NCBI GenBank assembly: GCA_903888345.1
Contig: CAISTG010000028.1
Span: 1 to 51,606, forward strand
DNA from: Candidatus Buchananbacteria bacterium
Lineage (GTDB): Bacteria; Patescibacteriota; Patescibacteriia; 2-01-FULL-39-33
Reading direction: 5' to 3'
DNA: 51,606 nucleotides
A model generated the notes under the pieces. It made no database searches. It was not told where the DNA came from and saw only the letters and a program-made list of their open reading frames with translations. Shown piece by piece: positions 24,109-34,076 of this stretch. The first letter of the stretch is position 1. Each line of letters starts with the position of its first letter. The translations under genes were made by a program, and so were the position numbers.

Positions 24109-25056
24109 CTATTTCTTCCCACCCCAATCTGGCATCGCCACCTTACCGGCTTTGGCCGCAATATACTTATAGGCCGAGAGCGCGGCTTTAGCGCCTTCAC
24201 CGGCGGCAATTACCATTTGCTTAAAGCCAACATCAGTACAATCGCCAGCGGCAAAAATTCCTTCGACACTAGTCTGAGTTAATTTATCAGCTATAATTTC
24301 ACCGCGTTCATTTAGATCGACTAATCCTTTAAGCCAACCAGTTTTTGGTGCTTGGCCAATTTCCACAAACACCCCATCAACTACCAACTCACGCTTATCA
24401 GCCGACTCTATGTGGGCTAACTGCAGTGCCTCAACCTTAGTAGTACCACTGATTTCAGTCGCAGTGTAACAACAAACTACCTCAACATTACTCAGGCCCT
24501 TAATCGTCTTAACTAAGATTGATTCACCTCTAAATTCTTTGGCCTTAATAATTAAATAAACTTGAGTCGCTAACTTAGCTAAATACTCAACTGCTTCTAA
24601 AGCTGAATTTCCATCGCCAACGACAGCGACTTTTTTGTTTCGGAAGAACGGACCATCACAAGTCGCACAATAAGAAACACCTTTGCCAATCAATTCTTTT
24701 TCACCTGGCACACCCAAATCCTTAGGCGTTAAACCAAAACCCAAAATTACTGCTTCGCTAGAATATTGAGCGCCATCGGTTTTGATGACAAATTCAGCGG
24801 CAGTTTTTTCAATTTGTAAAACTTCAGCTGATACGAATTCAGCGCCCCAGGTTTCTGCCTGAGTTTTCAGATTATTCGCCAACTCAAAACCAGAAATTGA
24901 CTGTGTGCCTGGCCAATTTTCTACTTCATGCGCTAGAGCCATCTGTCCGCCAACGGATTTGGCAATTATTAAAACTTTTAATTCGCGGCGTCGCGCATAG
25001 ACCGCTGCTGTCAATCCAGCTGGCCCAGCACCAATTATAATCAAATCGTAATTCAT
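24109..25056 (-). CDS. trxB: thioredoxin reductase
   Basis: IIGAGPAGLTAAVYARR, CATCDGPFF redox motif, GIFAAGDC. Confidence 0.95.
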   Translation of the reverse strand: MNYDLIIIGAGPAGLTAAVYARRRELKVLIIAKSVGGQMALAHEVENWPGTQSISGFELANNLKTQAETWGAEFVSAEVLQIEKTAAEFVIKTDGAQYSSEAVILGFGLTPKDLGVPGEKELIGKGVSYCATCDGPFFRNKKVAVVGDGNSALEAVEYLAKLATQVYLIIKAKEFRGESILVKTIKGLSNVEVVCCYTATEISGTTKVEALQLAHIESADKRELVVDGVFVEIGQAPKTGWLKGLVDLNERGEIIADKLTQTSVEGIFAAGDCTDVGFKQMVIAAGEGAKAALSAYKYIAAKAGKVAMPDWGGKK

Positions 25057-25162
25057 ATCTCAAATATTAAATTTATCTTTCTCAAGTAACTCTGGCACAC
25101 TGAATAATCCCATCAACAGGACCACCAGATCCTTCGTTTGAACTCAGGATGACAACTAAGGC

Positions 25163-25483
25163 CTAAGCTAGTTTTGCTAACTCGGCTTTCAAGACTTCTT
25201 TGGTTTGCAAACCAACTAAAGTTGCTTTTGCTTCGCCACCCTTAAAAATTATAATGGTCGGGATTGACATCACACCATACTTTTGGGCTGCGGCTGGCGC
25301 TTGATCAACATCTAACTTGCCAACCTTAGCTTGACCCGTTACTTCTGCTGCCAACTCGGCCACGATCGGGCCTTGCATCCGGCAGGGTCCACACCAAGTA
25401 GCAAAAAAATCCACTAAAACCGGTAAATCAGCCTTCAAAACCTCGGCTTCAAAATTAGCATCATTAAAAATTACTTCTGACAT
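25163..25483 (-). CDS. trxA: thioredoxin
   Basis: VDFFATWCGPCRMQGPIV (WCGPC active site), SIPTIIIFKGGE. Confidence 0.96.
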   Translation of the reverse strand: MSEVIFNDANFEAEVLKADLPVLVDFFATWCGPCRMQGPIVAELAAEVTGQAKVGKLDVDQAPAAAQKYGVMSIPTIIIFKGGEAKATLVGLQTKEVLKAELAKLA

Positions 25484-25564
25484 ATCTTTTGTTATTATTA
25501 ATTAAGTGCTTATATAATAGCAACTTTTAGCAGAAAAAACAATCAGCCATGAGACTGATTGTTT

Positions 25565-28357
25565 TTAGGTTAAGGGAGTTTTTGTATCCGTATCAATTGG
25601 TGGTGTCGTTGGTTCAGCGGTAGTAGTTTCTGGCATTACTGCGGGCGTTGGAGTTGGCAACTCCGGCGCTACTATTTCTGGCGTTGTCGTTGTCGGTAAC
25701 TTAATCAAAGCCAAATCACGCGCAATAATATCATCTTTTGTCGCGCCTTGAGTCAAATCGATGATTGGAGTTTTAGTGGTACCATAACCATCCTTGTCGG
25801 CCATCACATAATACTTATTACCGCCAACCAAGAAACCATATCGGCCTTGACTGTCGGTGACATAATATTCAAGCATGCGACCATATTCAGAGGAAAAGAT
25901 TCTAGTAATTGATTTTTTGAGCGGTTGTTTTGAATCCGCATCATAAACAACGCCCCACTTTTTGCCAGACTTCCTTTGCGCTAAGCGACGGAAGTAAATC
26001 AAAAATACTAAATGCAAGATAACTACTCCCAAAGCAACCCAAGAAGGGAAAAGTGCGAGATATACAAGAGAAAAAATTGGACCCAGCCAGCTCAAATATC
26101 GCGCCTGCCGTTCTTTCGAAAAATGTTTAATAATTTCGGCATCGGAAATTTGGCGATCGGACGGATCAAGCGGTATGTTAGCAATAATTGCCACCTTCTG
26201 TCCCGGTGCGACTTTGATGGTATCGCCATAATATAAATCCAGATAATTACCATCGTCGCGAGTATTCTTCAGCAACTGATCGGGGAATTCAAAATTGGGT
26301 TTTTCGACGCGCAAATAATATTCACCAACATCAACCAAAAAGATATAGCGACCATTATGATCAGTAACTCGCGAAGCGACTAAGCGATTGGTCTTGGTAT
26401 CATATAAACGCACTAAAGCTAAATCAACCGGCTTCTTGGTGATTGAATTATAAACGACACCCCAACCCTTGCGGCGGAAGAATAATTGGAACGGTTGCGT
26501 AAATAAGAATTGTAAGAGATACCACCAATTCCACCAGGGTACCGCCACGACGATATTAGCGACGGAAGCCGCCACGGTGACGACGGCACCAGCTTGAGCG
26601 GCCGGCGTCTTGGCAATTTCTTGCACTGGTTTCAAAGCGGCTTGGATCGGCTTAATCACATCTTCCGTAATCACACTAATAACCAGTGGCGTCTCCTCCT
26701 GTGGTTTAGTGGCCTCGAGCCAACCATAAACCGTTTTGATCACCTGATCATTTTGATTATAAACTAAAATTGTTGCCCAATACTTGGCCTCTTGATTTAA
26801 GCCTGGCAAACTAACCAAATAATAGCCGGAAGCCTGCCCGTATTGAAAAGGATAACTGACAACTGTTCCGTCAACACTTAAATTCAAAACTAACTTTTTA
26901 GTTCCCGGTGGCGCTTGAGTTGCTGGCAAGCGAATCAAAGTTTCTAAATTAGTCGAAATATTTACACTATCAGCAGCGGAAACGGTTAACGCTTGATCAT
27001 TTTGTAAAAAATCAAAATCCCTAAATAGTAAATCAAAACCAAGCGGTGGAGTGGTAGTTCCATAGGGCGGAGTAGAAGTAACAAATGGGGGTGTCGTAGT
27101 GCCATAGGGCGGAGTGGAGGTCGGGGTACTCGTCGCTGCTTCTTCAACAAACGGCCGGCCACTGAGGCTAACCCCGCTAGCATGAAAACCGGAATTTCGA
27201 TAAGCAAAAACAGTATAAAAATATAATTGGTTGTTAACTAGTCCTGTATCCGTAAAATTAAACTCGGAGCCACTGGCATAGCCACGACCAGAAAATACGA
27301 GCTCGCCACTAGTAAATGATGGTGTACTAACTAATGACCGTCGGATATAAACACCAGCATAATCAACATCATCGGGCTCAGTCCAAAATAAAGTTAACTG
27401 TTGATCACCAGCCATTAACCGCAAATCCTTAACATTAACTGGCGTCGTGGTGGTTAAATAGGGCGTTGCTTGCACCCCAACACCACTAGCGACATTACTC
27501 GGAGTCGAAGTGTCGTAAGCAAAAACCGTATAATAATATAAAACACCATTAACTAAACCAAGATCATCATAGCTAACCTTGTCACTATTATTAACTGCTG
27601 TACCTGGGCCATTAAAAACCTCACTGCCCTCAGTTAAAGAAGGAATCGAACTAGTCGAACGACGAATTGAGACGCCAGCAAAATCCACGTCAGTCGGATT
27701 AATCCACGATAAGAAGATGTGACCATTGCCAGGGTCGGCAGTCAAAGCGGTAACATTATGCGGCGCTGTTAAATCAACCAGGGTTGTTGCTGTAATGAAA
27801 TTACCATCATTAGAAGTCGCCGAGCTTGGAAAGCTGTCAGTGCAAGAGATTTGAAAATGATAAGTCGTTGCGGGTAGCAACCCAGTTAATGAAGAACTAT
27901 GATTTTTGATGGCTTCAATTTCTAGTGACGTTGCCGCCCCATATTGATTGGTTAATCCCCATGAAACTTTACAGATAGCATCATAACTCGTCGTCCAATT
28001 GATTTTAGCGCCACCATTAGTAATATCCGAAACATTAATATTATCAATGGTTAGAGTGTGCACACTACCACCACAATTAGTACAGCACTGCGTTTGGCAA
28101 GAGCTATTACAGGTTGACGGGCAAGTACCGTTACTGCCTCCAGCATCGCAAGCTTCTCCCGCTTCGATAGTGCCATTACCACAATAACAATCAAGGGGGC
28201 AGCTAATATTCGTTTCACCGACAGCACAAACACCATCAACTTTGCAAGTGAAAACATCGACGCCTAAATTTACATTTCCTGTCGCTAAAACAGGCGAAAT
28301 CCCTAAAAGGAAAATCGCTAGCACTGGCAGCAAAAATAATTTAATTTTTAGGCTCAC
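25565..28357 (-). CDS. large surface protein: Cys-rich N-terminus, fibronectin III-like domains, TM segments, two carboxypeptidase-regulatory-like domains
   Basis: CGNGTIEAGEACDAG motif; repeated VSIRRS...LTEGSEVFNGPG modules; GVVYNSITKKPVDLALVRLYDTKTNRLVASRVTDHNGRYIFLV and a second related copy. Confidence 0.85.
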   Translation of the reverse strand: MSLKIKLFLLPVLAIFLLGISPVLATGNVNLGVDVFTCKVDGVCAVGETNISCPLDCYCGNGTIEAGEACDAGGSNGTCPSTCNSSCQTQCCTNCGGSVHTLTIDNINVSDITNGGAKINWTTSYDAICKVSWGLTNQYGAATSLEIEAIKNHSSSLTGLLPATTYHFQISCTDSFPSSATSNDGNFITATTLVDLTAPHNVTALTADPGNGHIFLSWINPTDVDFAGVSIRRSTSSIPSLTEGSEVFNGPGTAVNNSDKVSYDDLGLVNGVLYYYTVFAYDTSTPSNVASGVGVQATPYLTTTTPVNVKDLRLMAGDQQLTLFWTEPDDVDYAGVYIRRSLVSTPSFTSGELVFSGRGYASGSEFNFTDTGLVNNQLYFYTVFAYRNSGFHASGVSLSGRPFVEEAATSTPTSTPPYGTTTPPFVTSTPPYGTTTPPLGFDLLFRDFDFLQNDQALTVSAADSVNISTNLETLIRLPATQAPPGTKKLVLNLSVDGTVVSYPFQYGQASGYYLVSLPGLNQEAKYWATILVYNQNDQVIKTVYGWLEATKPQEETPLVISVITEDVIKPIQAALKPVQEIAKTPAAQAGAVVTVAASVANIVVAVPWWNWWYLLQFLFTQPFQLFFRRKGWGVVYNSITKKPVDLALVRLYDTKTNRLVASRVTDHNGRYIFLVDVGEYYLRVEKPNFEFPDQLLKNTRDDGNYLDLYYGDTIKVAPGQKVAIIANIPLDPSDRQISDAEIIKHFSKERQARYLSWLGPIFSLVYLALFPSWVALGVVILHLVFLIYFRRLAQRKSGKKWGVVYDADSKQPLKKSITRIFSSEYGRMLEYYVTDSQGRYGFLVGGNKYYVMADKDGYGTTKTPIIDLTQGATKDDIIARDLALIKLPTTTTPEIVAPELPTPTPAVMPETTTAEPTTPPIDTDTKTPLT

Positions 28358-28366
28358 AATTCAAGC

Positions 28367-29125
28367 TTAATTAGTATAAGCGATGACGTTCATATCAGCG
28401 GTATAAGTACCCACAACTAAACTGGATAAGGCACCCGCCTCAGCGCGAAACTTCAGTGTCGTGGTAGCGCCCAATGGATAATTTGGTGCCAGCGATTGCG
28501 CAATAGTTTCATAGCTCAGAGAAGTGCTATCCCAACAAGTATCCGCCGTATCGGCTCCGCCACTTTGATTGCAACTAGCGCCATTATCTTTATAGCGACT
28601 AACAATGTCATGACCTTCGGGAGTAAAACCAAATTCGGCCGTCGTCGCCCCCACCGTCCAAGTATAATCGGGCGCTACGCCAGCAACAGTATAATCATTA
28701 AAAAAATTGAATGCTGTCTTCTGTAAAGCCGGACTAGAATTGGCCCTAAGTTGCAAGGTGTAGCCAGCGCCATTATTAGTATTAACTGCAAAAGCAAGCG
28801 ACGTGCTGGCAATGCCACCGTAAGCTAAATTTATATTCGGTAGCAAGGAGGCACTTAGTGGCAAGGTTAAACTAATCCAGGTCTGCTCCATTTGCTGATA
28901 ACCCGCCTGCGTGACATAGGCCGTGCTCGTTGCTGGCCCAGTTCCCAACTCTCCCAAAGTCGATTCGCTTCGATAACTAGTAGAAGTACTCAAGCCACCA
29001 GAAAAATTAATCGAATCACGATCGATCTGGTAATTAGTAGAAGACATGACGATCGCCAAAACCGGAGTCGCCACAAATAACAGCGCCAAACTGAGCAATA
29101 AATAATTTATTTGATGATAGTTCAT
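28367..29125 (-). CDS. secreted surface protein, hypothetical (252 aa)
   Basis: Signal peptide-like N-terminus; YRSESTLGELGTGPATSTAY; close spacing with both neighbours. Confidence 0.75.
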   Translation of the reverse strand: MNYHQINYLLLSLALLFVATPVLAIVMSSTNYQIDRDSINFSGGLSTSTSYRSESTLGELGTGPATSTAYVTQAGYQQMEQTWISLTLPLSASLLPNINLAYGGIASTSLAFAVNTNNGAGYTLQLRANSSPALQKTAFNFFNDYTVAGVAPDYTWTVGATTAEFGFTPEGHDIVSRYKDNGASCNQSGGADTADTCWDSTSLSYETIAQSLAPNYPLGATTTLKFRAEAGALSSLVVGTYTADMNVIAYTN

Positions 29126-29128
29126 AGC

Positions 29129-30055
29129 TTAACGTCGTTTAAATTTTAACACCCAGCCGACAATCAAGCCGCCGACAATAATTATAATCAAACCGCCCAC
29201 GTAGATTGGCCACGTCGGTAAGACGTAGAGGTTAACAGAGCGGCGATCGATAAAATTTCCATAACCACGACTTAAATTAATAGTCGCGCGATAAATACCC
29301 CAACCAAGCGGCGGTTGCCAAGTTTCTTGTTGCTGACGGGTAACCCCCGGCAATACAAAATATGGGAGAATTGGCTGACGATAAATTTGTTGCCCACTCC
29401 AATTAGTGATTGTAATATCGCCATGAGGGTTAAGATAAATATTGCCAGTATTCTTGAAACTGTAAGCCAGATTAATTGGAACTGTAGCGGACCAATTCTT
29501 AGAGCTAGAAAATTCAGTTAGTTGGCCAGACTCCGCCACAACACCTTTGACTCGCACAAAAAATAACGCTGCCAAACTGGCCGTTGTTTTGACTTGATTG
29601 CCGCTCTTTTTACTATCAGGTTGAGCTGAGATCAAAACTGCTCCATATAAACCACCCGGAGTGGTACCATTAGCAATCTTCACTAGCACCGGCAAGGTTA
29701 TTTGTTCCTTAGACTTTAAAGTGAACTTAGAAATTTCCGGCAGCAACCAATTGGCAGCTGGATTAAGATTGGTTTGATCGCCAGTAAACTTAATTGTTTC
29801 CGACGAATCGGCACTGCTAGCAAAATTTTCAACTCGGACAATAAAACTCAAATCGCGATTAGAACGATTTAAAATGGAAATTTCCCGAACCTGCTCCTCA
29901 CCAGGATTCAAACTCACCTCACTTTTTCCTGGTCCAACCACAAAATCATTGCTAATAGACGTTGCAGGAACAGCACTGATTTGATAAGCCAGTGATAATT
30001 GTGGCCACAATAAAACAACTAGCAACCAACAAAAATATTTTGGGAATTTCTTCAT
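29129..30055 (-). CDS. DUF916/WxL-type membrane-anchored protein
   Basis: Signal peptide, VGPGKSEVSLNPGEEQVREISILNRSNRDLSF..., C-terminal TM plus KFKRR tail. Confidence 0.65.
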   Translation of the reverse strand: MKKFPKYFCWLLVVLLWPQLSLAYQISAVPATSISNDFVVGPGKSEVSLNPGEEQVREISILNRSNRDLSFIVRVENFASSADSSETIKFTGDQTNLNPAANWLLPEISKFTLKSKEQITLPVLVKIANGTTPGGLYGAVLISAQPDSKKSGNQVKTTASLAALFFVRVKGVVAESGQLTEFSSSKNWSATVPINLAYSFKNTGNIYLNPHGDITITNWSGQQIYRQPILPYFVLPGVTRQQQETWQPPLGWGIYRATINLSRGYGNFIDRRSVNLYVLPTWPIYVGGLIIIIVGGLIVGWVLKFKRR

Positions 30056-30127
30056 AAAATAAAGTCAAAAAAATAAAGGGAAACATTTAGTATTCCCTTT
30101 AATTATAACACGATATAACGTTGTTAC

Positions 30128-30604
30128 TCAAGCGTTTGTGTCTACTGGCTTGGTTGGTCCTGTTGACATCACTTTCAGTAGCAAATAGACAATGCTGAGC
30201 GTAATGGCAACATCAGCCAAATTAAAAATTGTAAAATATTTCACGCCAAAATAATCAACTACCGCCCCATAGTGCCAGCGATCAATTAAGTTAGATAAAG
30301 CGCCCTGAGTGAGAAATAGCCAGGCCGTAAACTTCAGTACTTCCTCCCGCTGATATGACCACCAACAGACGTTGATTAAAGTAATAATAATCATCACCGA
30401 AACACCGATAATCAGCCAACTGGGGAGCGGCAAACTAAAAGCAATCCCAGAGTTTAAAGCTAATTGTAATTGTAACCAATCGCCAACAAGTCTAAAGGTT
30501 TCTCGAAAATAGTAATTAAGAAATAATAATTTAACTAATCGGTCCAACAAAAAAAAGCTAGCCGCAACAAAAACTACGGACAGCTTTTTAGTGTTTGCCG
30601 ACAT
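30128..30604 (-). CDS. lspA: lipoprotein signal peptidase
   Basis: NSGIAFSLP; GALSNLIDRWHYGAVVDYFGVKYFTIFNLADVAI. Confidence 0.95.
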   Translation of the reverse strand: MSANTKKLSVVFVAASFFLLDRLVKLLFLNYYFRETFRLVGDWLQLQLALNSGIAFSLPLPSWLIIGVSVMIIITLINVCWWSYQREEVLKFTAWLFLTQGALSNLIDRWHYGAVVDYFGVKYFTIFNLADVAITLSIVYLLLKVMSTGPTKPVDTNA

Positions 30605-30609
30605 AAACT

Positions 30610-30996
30610 TTAGGCCAAGTTTTTTAAGGTTTTTTTGCAAGAAACACAAGAGGTTGATTCAGGGCGAATTTTCAAGCGTTCAACTTCTATTTCTTGTTTA
30701 CAATATTTGCAACGACCATAAGTACCATCAGCCATTTTCTGAAGTGACTTTTCGACATCGCGCAAATCGCCTTCTAATTGCGTTTCAATTGAAAGATTAG
30801 TAGTATAATCGATAACTTCGGAGGCATTATCCTCAATCGAATTGCTATTGCCGTAATCAGGAAAATCAGCGTCAAAATTAATCTCGACACCAGGTTTTCG
30901 TGGAGTTTTAGTACCGATATCGTCTAATTGTTTAAGTAGATCTAGTTTCTTCTGTTCCAATAAATCCTTAAAATAACTAAGTTGTTCTTGTTCCAT
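30610..30996 (-). CDS. TraR/DksA-type zinc-finger protein
   Basis: DGTYGRCKYCKQEIEVERLKIRPESTSCVSCK. Confidence 0.9.
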   Translation of the reverse strand: MEQEQLSYFKDLLEQKKLDLLKQLDDIGTKTPRKPGVEINFDADFPDYGNSNSIEDNASEVIDYTTNLSIETQLEGDLRDVEKSLQKMADGTYGRCKYCKQEIEVERLKIRPESTSCVSCKKTLKNLA

Positions 30997-31075
30997 AGGA
31001 CTAATTAATTTCTAATGCTAATATTTTAATGGTTAATTAACTATTTGTCAAAGTTGACTTAATTTAAAATTACGC

Positions 31076-31783
31076 TTATCCCAAATAGATTGCCGCTAAA
31101 GCGGCTAGTGGCGCGGTTTCCGCTCGCAAAATGCGTTGACCCAAACTCACCAAGGTAAAACCTAAACCTTCGGCCTGATTAATTTCTTCGGTAGTAAACC
31201 CGCCTTCCGGTCCGATAAAAATATTTATTTCCGGTTCTTTGATTTCCCGCAATTGCTTCTCTGTTTCTTCCTCCCAAGCAATTAGTTTTGCTCCCCCAAA
31301 TTTTTCGGCGACAAACAAGGCCTTACTAAACGGCAGCAATGGATTCAGTGCCGGCAAAAAACAACCACCGCACTGTTCCGTGGCTTCAATAATAATATCA
31401 TTAAGTCGTTTGATTTTATTAGGACTCAAATCCTTAACGACGCAACGGTTAGTCAGGATTGGATTGATGCTAGTAACGCCCAATTCAACGGCTTTTTGTA
31501 CTGCCCATTCCAGTTTATCCGCCTTAATTAACGCCAAAAATAAATTCACTTTAACTGCTGGCTCACGCGGACCAACATGATCGTCAATAATTAAAAACTT
31601 CGCCTCTTTTTTGGAAAGGTTAAGTAGTTGTACCATTTTTTCACGGCCATCACCATTAAAAACCATAAATTTCTCGCCTTCCTTGGCTCGCAGGACACCG
31701 GCGAGCTGCTTCAGGAAATCTTGGTCTTGAGACAGCACATAATCACCGTCGAAGTTGTTCGGCGGTAAATAAAATCTTTGCAT
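31076..31783 (-). CDS. rsmE: 16S rRNA m3U1498 methyltransferase
   Basis: IFIGPEGGFTTEEI...LGQRILRAETAPLAALA. Confidence 0.93.
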   Translation of the reverse strand: MQRFYLPPNNFDGDYVLSQDQDFLKQLAGVLRAKEGEKFMVFNGDGREKMVQLLNLSKKEAKFLIIDDHVGPREPAVKVNLFLALIKADKLEWAVQKAVELGVTSINPILTNRCVVKDLSPNKIKRLNDIIIEATEQCGGCFLPALNPLLPFSKALFVAEKFGGAKLIAWEEETEKQLREIKEPEINIFIGPEGGFTTEEINQAEGLGFTLVSLGQRILRAETAPLAALAAIYLG

Positions 31784-31851
31784 AAATTTACAAAGTCTAT
31801 CAAAGTTGCTAATTACTGAAGATAGACTATAATATATTATATCATAACTAT

Positions 31852-33093
31852 ATGAATTTAAGTAAAAAAATCAAAGAACTCATCAATTTAGAAGTCGACC
31901 GCCAACAGCGCGGTTTAATTTTAATTGCTTCCGAAAACTACTGTTCTGCCGAAGTTCTAGCTGCGATGGGCTCACCCTTATCGAATAAATATTCCGAGGG
32001 CTACCCCGGTAAACGCTACTACTCCGGCAACGAACATATTGACCAAATTGAACGCCTAGCCCAACAATTAGCGCTGGAAATGTTTAATTTGAAGGATAAG
32101 GATTGGCACGCTAATGTCCAACCACACTCGGGATCATCCGCCAACCTCGCTGTATACTTAGGTGTCTTAAAACCCGGCGACAAAATTCTGGCCATGGATT
32201 TAGCACATGGCGGTCATCTGACTCATGGTTCGCCAGTTAACTTTTCCGGTAAGTTATTTAACTTTGTCCATTATGGTGTTGACCCCAAAACTAATCTAAT
32301 TGATTATAAGGCAGTTGAAAAAATCGCGCTCAAAGAAAAACCAAAGATGATTGTCTGTGGTGCTACCGCTTATCCGCGCACCATTGATTTCAAAAAATTT
32401 GGTGTCATCGCCAAGAAATCCGGCGCAATCTTAGTTGCTGACATTTCCCATATTGCTGGATTAATTGTGGCCGGAGTTCACCCCTCACCTTTTCCTTATG
32501 CTGATATTGTCACCTCCACGACTCATAAAACTTTAGGCGGACCGCGTAGCGCCTTTATTATTTGTCGCACTGAGCTCGCCAAAGAAATCGACAAAGCAAT
32601 TTTCCCGGGACTGCAAGGCGGACCACTTGAAAATATGATTGCTGCTAAAGCCTTATGTTTTAATCATGCTTTAACTAATGACTTCAAGAAAATTCAAACA
32701 CAAACCATCAAGAATGCCCGAGCCTTAGCGACGGAATTAATTAAACGAAATTATAATTTAGTTTCTGGCGGCACTGATAATCACTTACTTCTACTTGATT
32801 TACGGCCGCAAAAAATTAACGGCAAACAAGCGGCAGACGCTTTAGAAACGGCAGATATTTTTACCAATGCCAACATGATTCCCTTTGATCCGGCCTCGCC
32901 TTTTGCGCCATCGGGTTTGCGATTAGGTACACCGGCACTTTCAACTAGAGGCATGAAAGAAAAAGAAATGAAACTTGTCGCAGAATTGATTGATAAAGTC
33001 TTGCGAAACTTCGGCAGCACTCGAATCACTAAGAAAGCTAAGCAAGAAGTTACACAACTGACCAAAAAATTCCCTCTGTCTGCTGTTAGGTAA
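31852..33093 (+). CDS. glyA: serine hydroxymethyltransferase
   Basis: LIASENYCS, KYSEGYPGKRYYSGNE, VTSTTHKTLGGPRSAFI. Confidence 0.97.
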   Translation: MNLSKKIKELINLEVDRQQRGLILIASENYCSAEVLAAMGSPLSNKYSEGYPGKRYYSGNEHIDQIERLAQQLALEMFNLKDKDWHANVQPHSGSSANLAVYLGVLKPGDKILAMDLAHGGHLTHGSPVNFSGKLFNFVHYGVDPKTNLIDYKAVEKIALKEKPKMIVCGATAYPRTIDFKKFGVIAKKSGAILVADISHIAGLIVAGVHPSPFPYADIVTSTTHKTLGGPRSAFIICRTELAKEIDKAIFPGLQGGPLENMIAAKALCFNHALTNDFKKIQTQTIKNARALATELIKRNYNLVSGGTDNHLLLLDLRPQKINGKQAADALETADIFTNANMIPFDPASPFAPSGLRLGTPALSTRGMKEKEMKLVAELIDKVLRNFGSTRITKKAKQEVTQLTKKFPLSAVR

Positions 33094-33133
33094 ATGACGG
33101 AATCCGCTTCCCCTCATCATTAAGCAAATAAAA

Positions 33134-33168
33134 GGGCCGGAGTTCTTTGGAACTCCGGCCTTATTGTA
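33134..33168. terminator. bidirectional terminator GGCCGGAGTT-ctttgg-AACTCCGGCC
   Basis: 10-bp perfect stem between convergent genes. Confidence 0.85.
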
Positions 33169-33169
33169 C

Positions 33170-33919
33170 TTATTCTGACTCTTTGACATTTGCTGCCAAG
33201 ACTGCCCTAATCTGGTCTTTCTCCTGTTCCTGATCGAGCCTAAACTCAACATCAGCTTGCTCGAACACTTCCCAATTCTTCCAGTAGGTTAAAATTAGAT
33301 CGCGATAGAGCCGCTGCAGCTGGGCAACTCTTTTGACCTCTAGATAAAACAAAAGGCCCGTGAACTCGGGATCATCCACTAACTGACAGAGAACCATAGT
33401 GGCTCCCGACTCATCGGTTACTTGATGGCCAATTTCTTTAACCATCGATCCAGCTGACAAACGCACCCTAGCATTAAAGTTAACGGCCTTACCATCTGCC
33501 AACAATAGCCCGTTCGGATTCTTAACCAATACCAGATCCAATTTATCAAGACAAAATTGACCGGGAATAATCTTGCCGGCCGGCTTAATTAGATGCTCTT
33601 CAATCTTGCTCAAGCCACCGCGATAGACTGCCAGATGTTCCGCGTCAGCTTTTCTAACTCGGCGGTGCCACTCAAGACTGGGATACAAGTAATAATTGAA
33701 AATTGGCTCAAGTGGGCCAAACCAATAATACCGATCATTAATTATACGACTAAAAGTATAATCAATTTGGATAACATCGCCTCCAAAAATTGAAACGACA
33801 ATAGCATCATTCACACAACTATCAGTTGTCAACTTTTGCTGAAAGCCACAGAGTCGGTAGCAAAAACCAATTACCATTCGAAAAAAGTTGCGAACAGGGG
33901 CGAGAAAACAATTCATCAT
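33170..33919 (-). CDS. hypothetical protein (~249 aa)
   Basis: Start MMNCFLAPV preceded by AGAAAGG; own promoter (TTGACA-N17-TACGAT) and 5' stem-loop TACTGA-tggc-TCAGTA. Confidence 0.75.
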   Translation of the reverse strand: MMNCFLAPVRNFFRMVIGFCYRLCGFQQKLTTDSCVNDAIVVSIFGGDVIQIDYTFSRIINDRYYWFGPLEPIFNYYLYPSLEWHRRVRKADAEHLAVYRGGLSKIEEHLIKPAGKIIPGQFCLDKLDLVLVKNPNGLLLADGKAVNFNARVRLSAGSMVKEIGHQVTDESGATMVLCQLVDDPEFTGLLFYLEVKRVAQLQRLYRDLILTYWKNWEVFEQADVEFRLDQEQEKDQIRAVLAANVKESE

Positions 33920-34026
33920 AATCAACCTTTCTTGGTTTGTTTTGTTGAAGTACGTCATACTGAGCCATCAGTACGATTAGCTATCGTAACAAATACCGTC
34001 CAAATTGTCAATAATTACAACCTTTA

Positions 34027-34055
34027 AAAAAACCGGCAATTCCTTGAAGGAATTA
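34027..34055 (-). terminator. terminator downstream of nadE: CCGGTAATTCCTTCAAGGAATTGCCGGTTTTTTT
   Basis: Long stem followed by T7 on the minus strand. Confidence 0.9.
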
Positions 34056-34076
34056 CCGGTGAATGAACAATCACTA

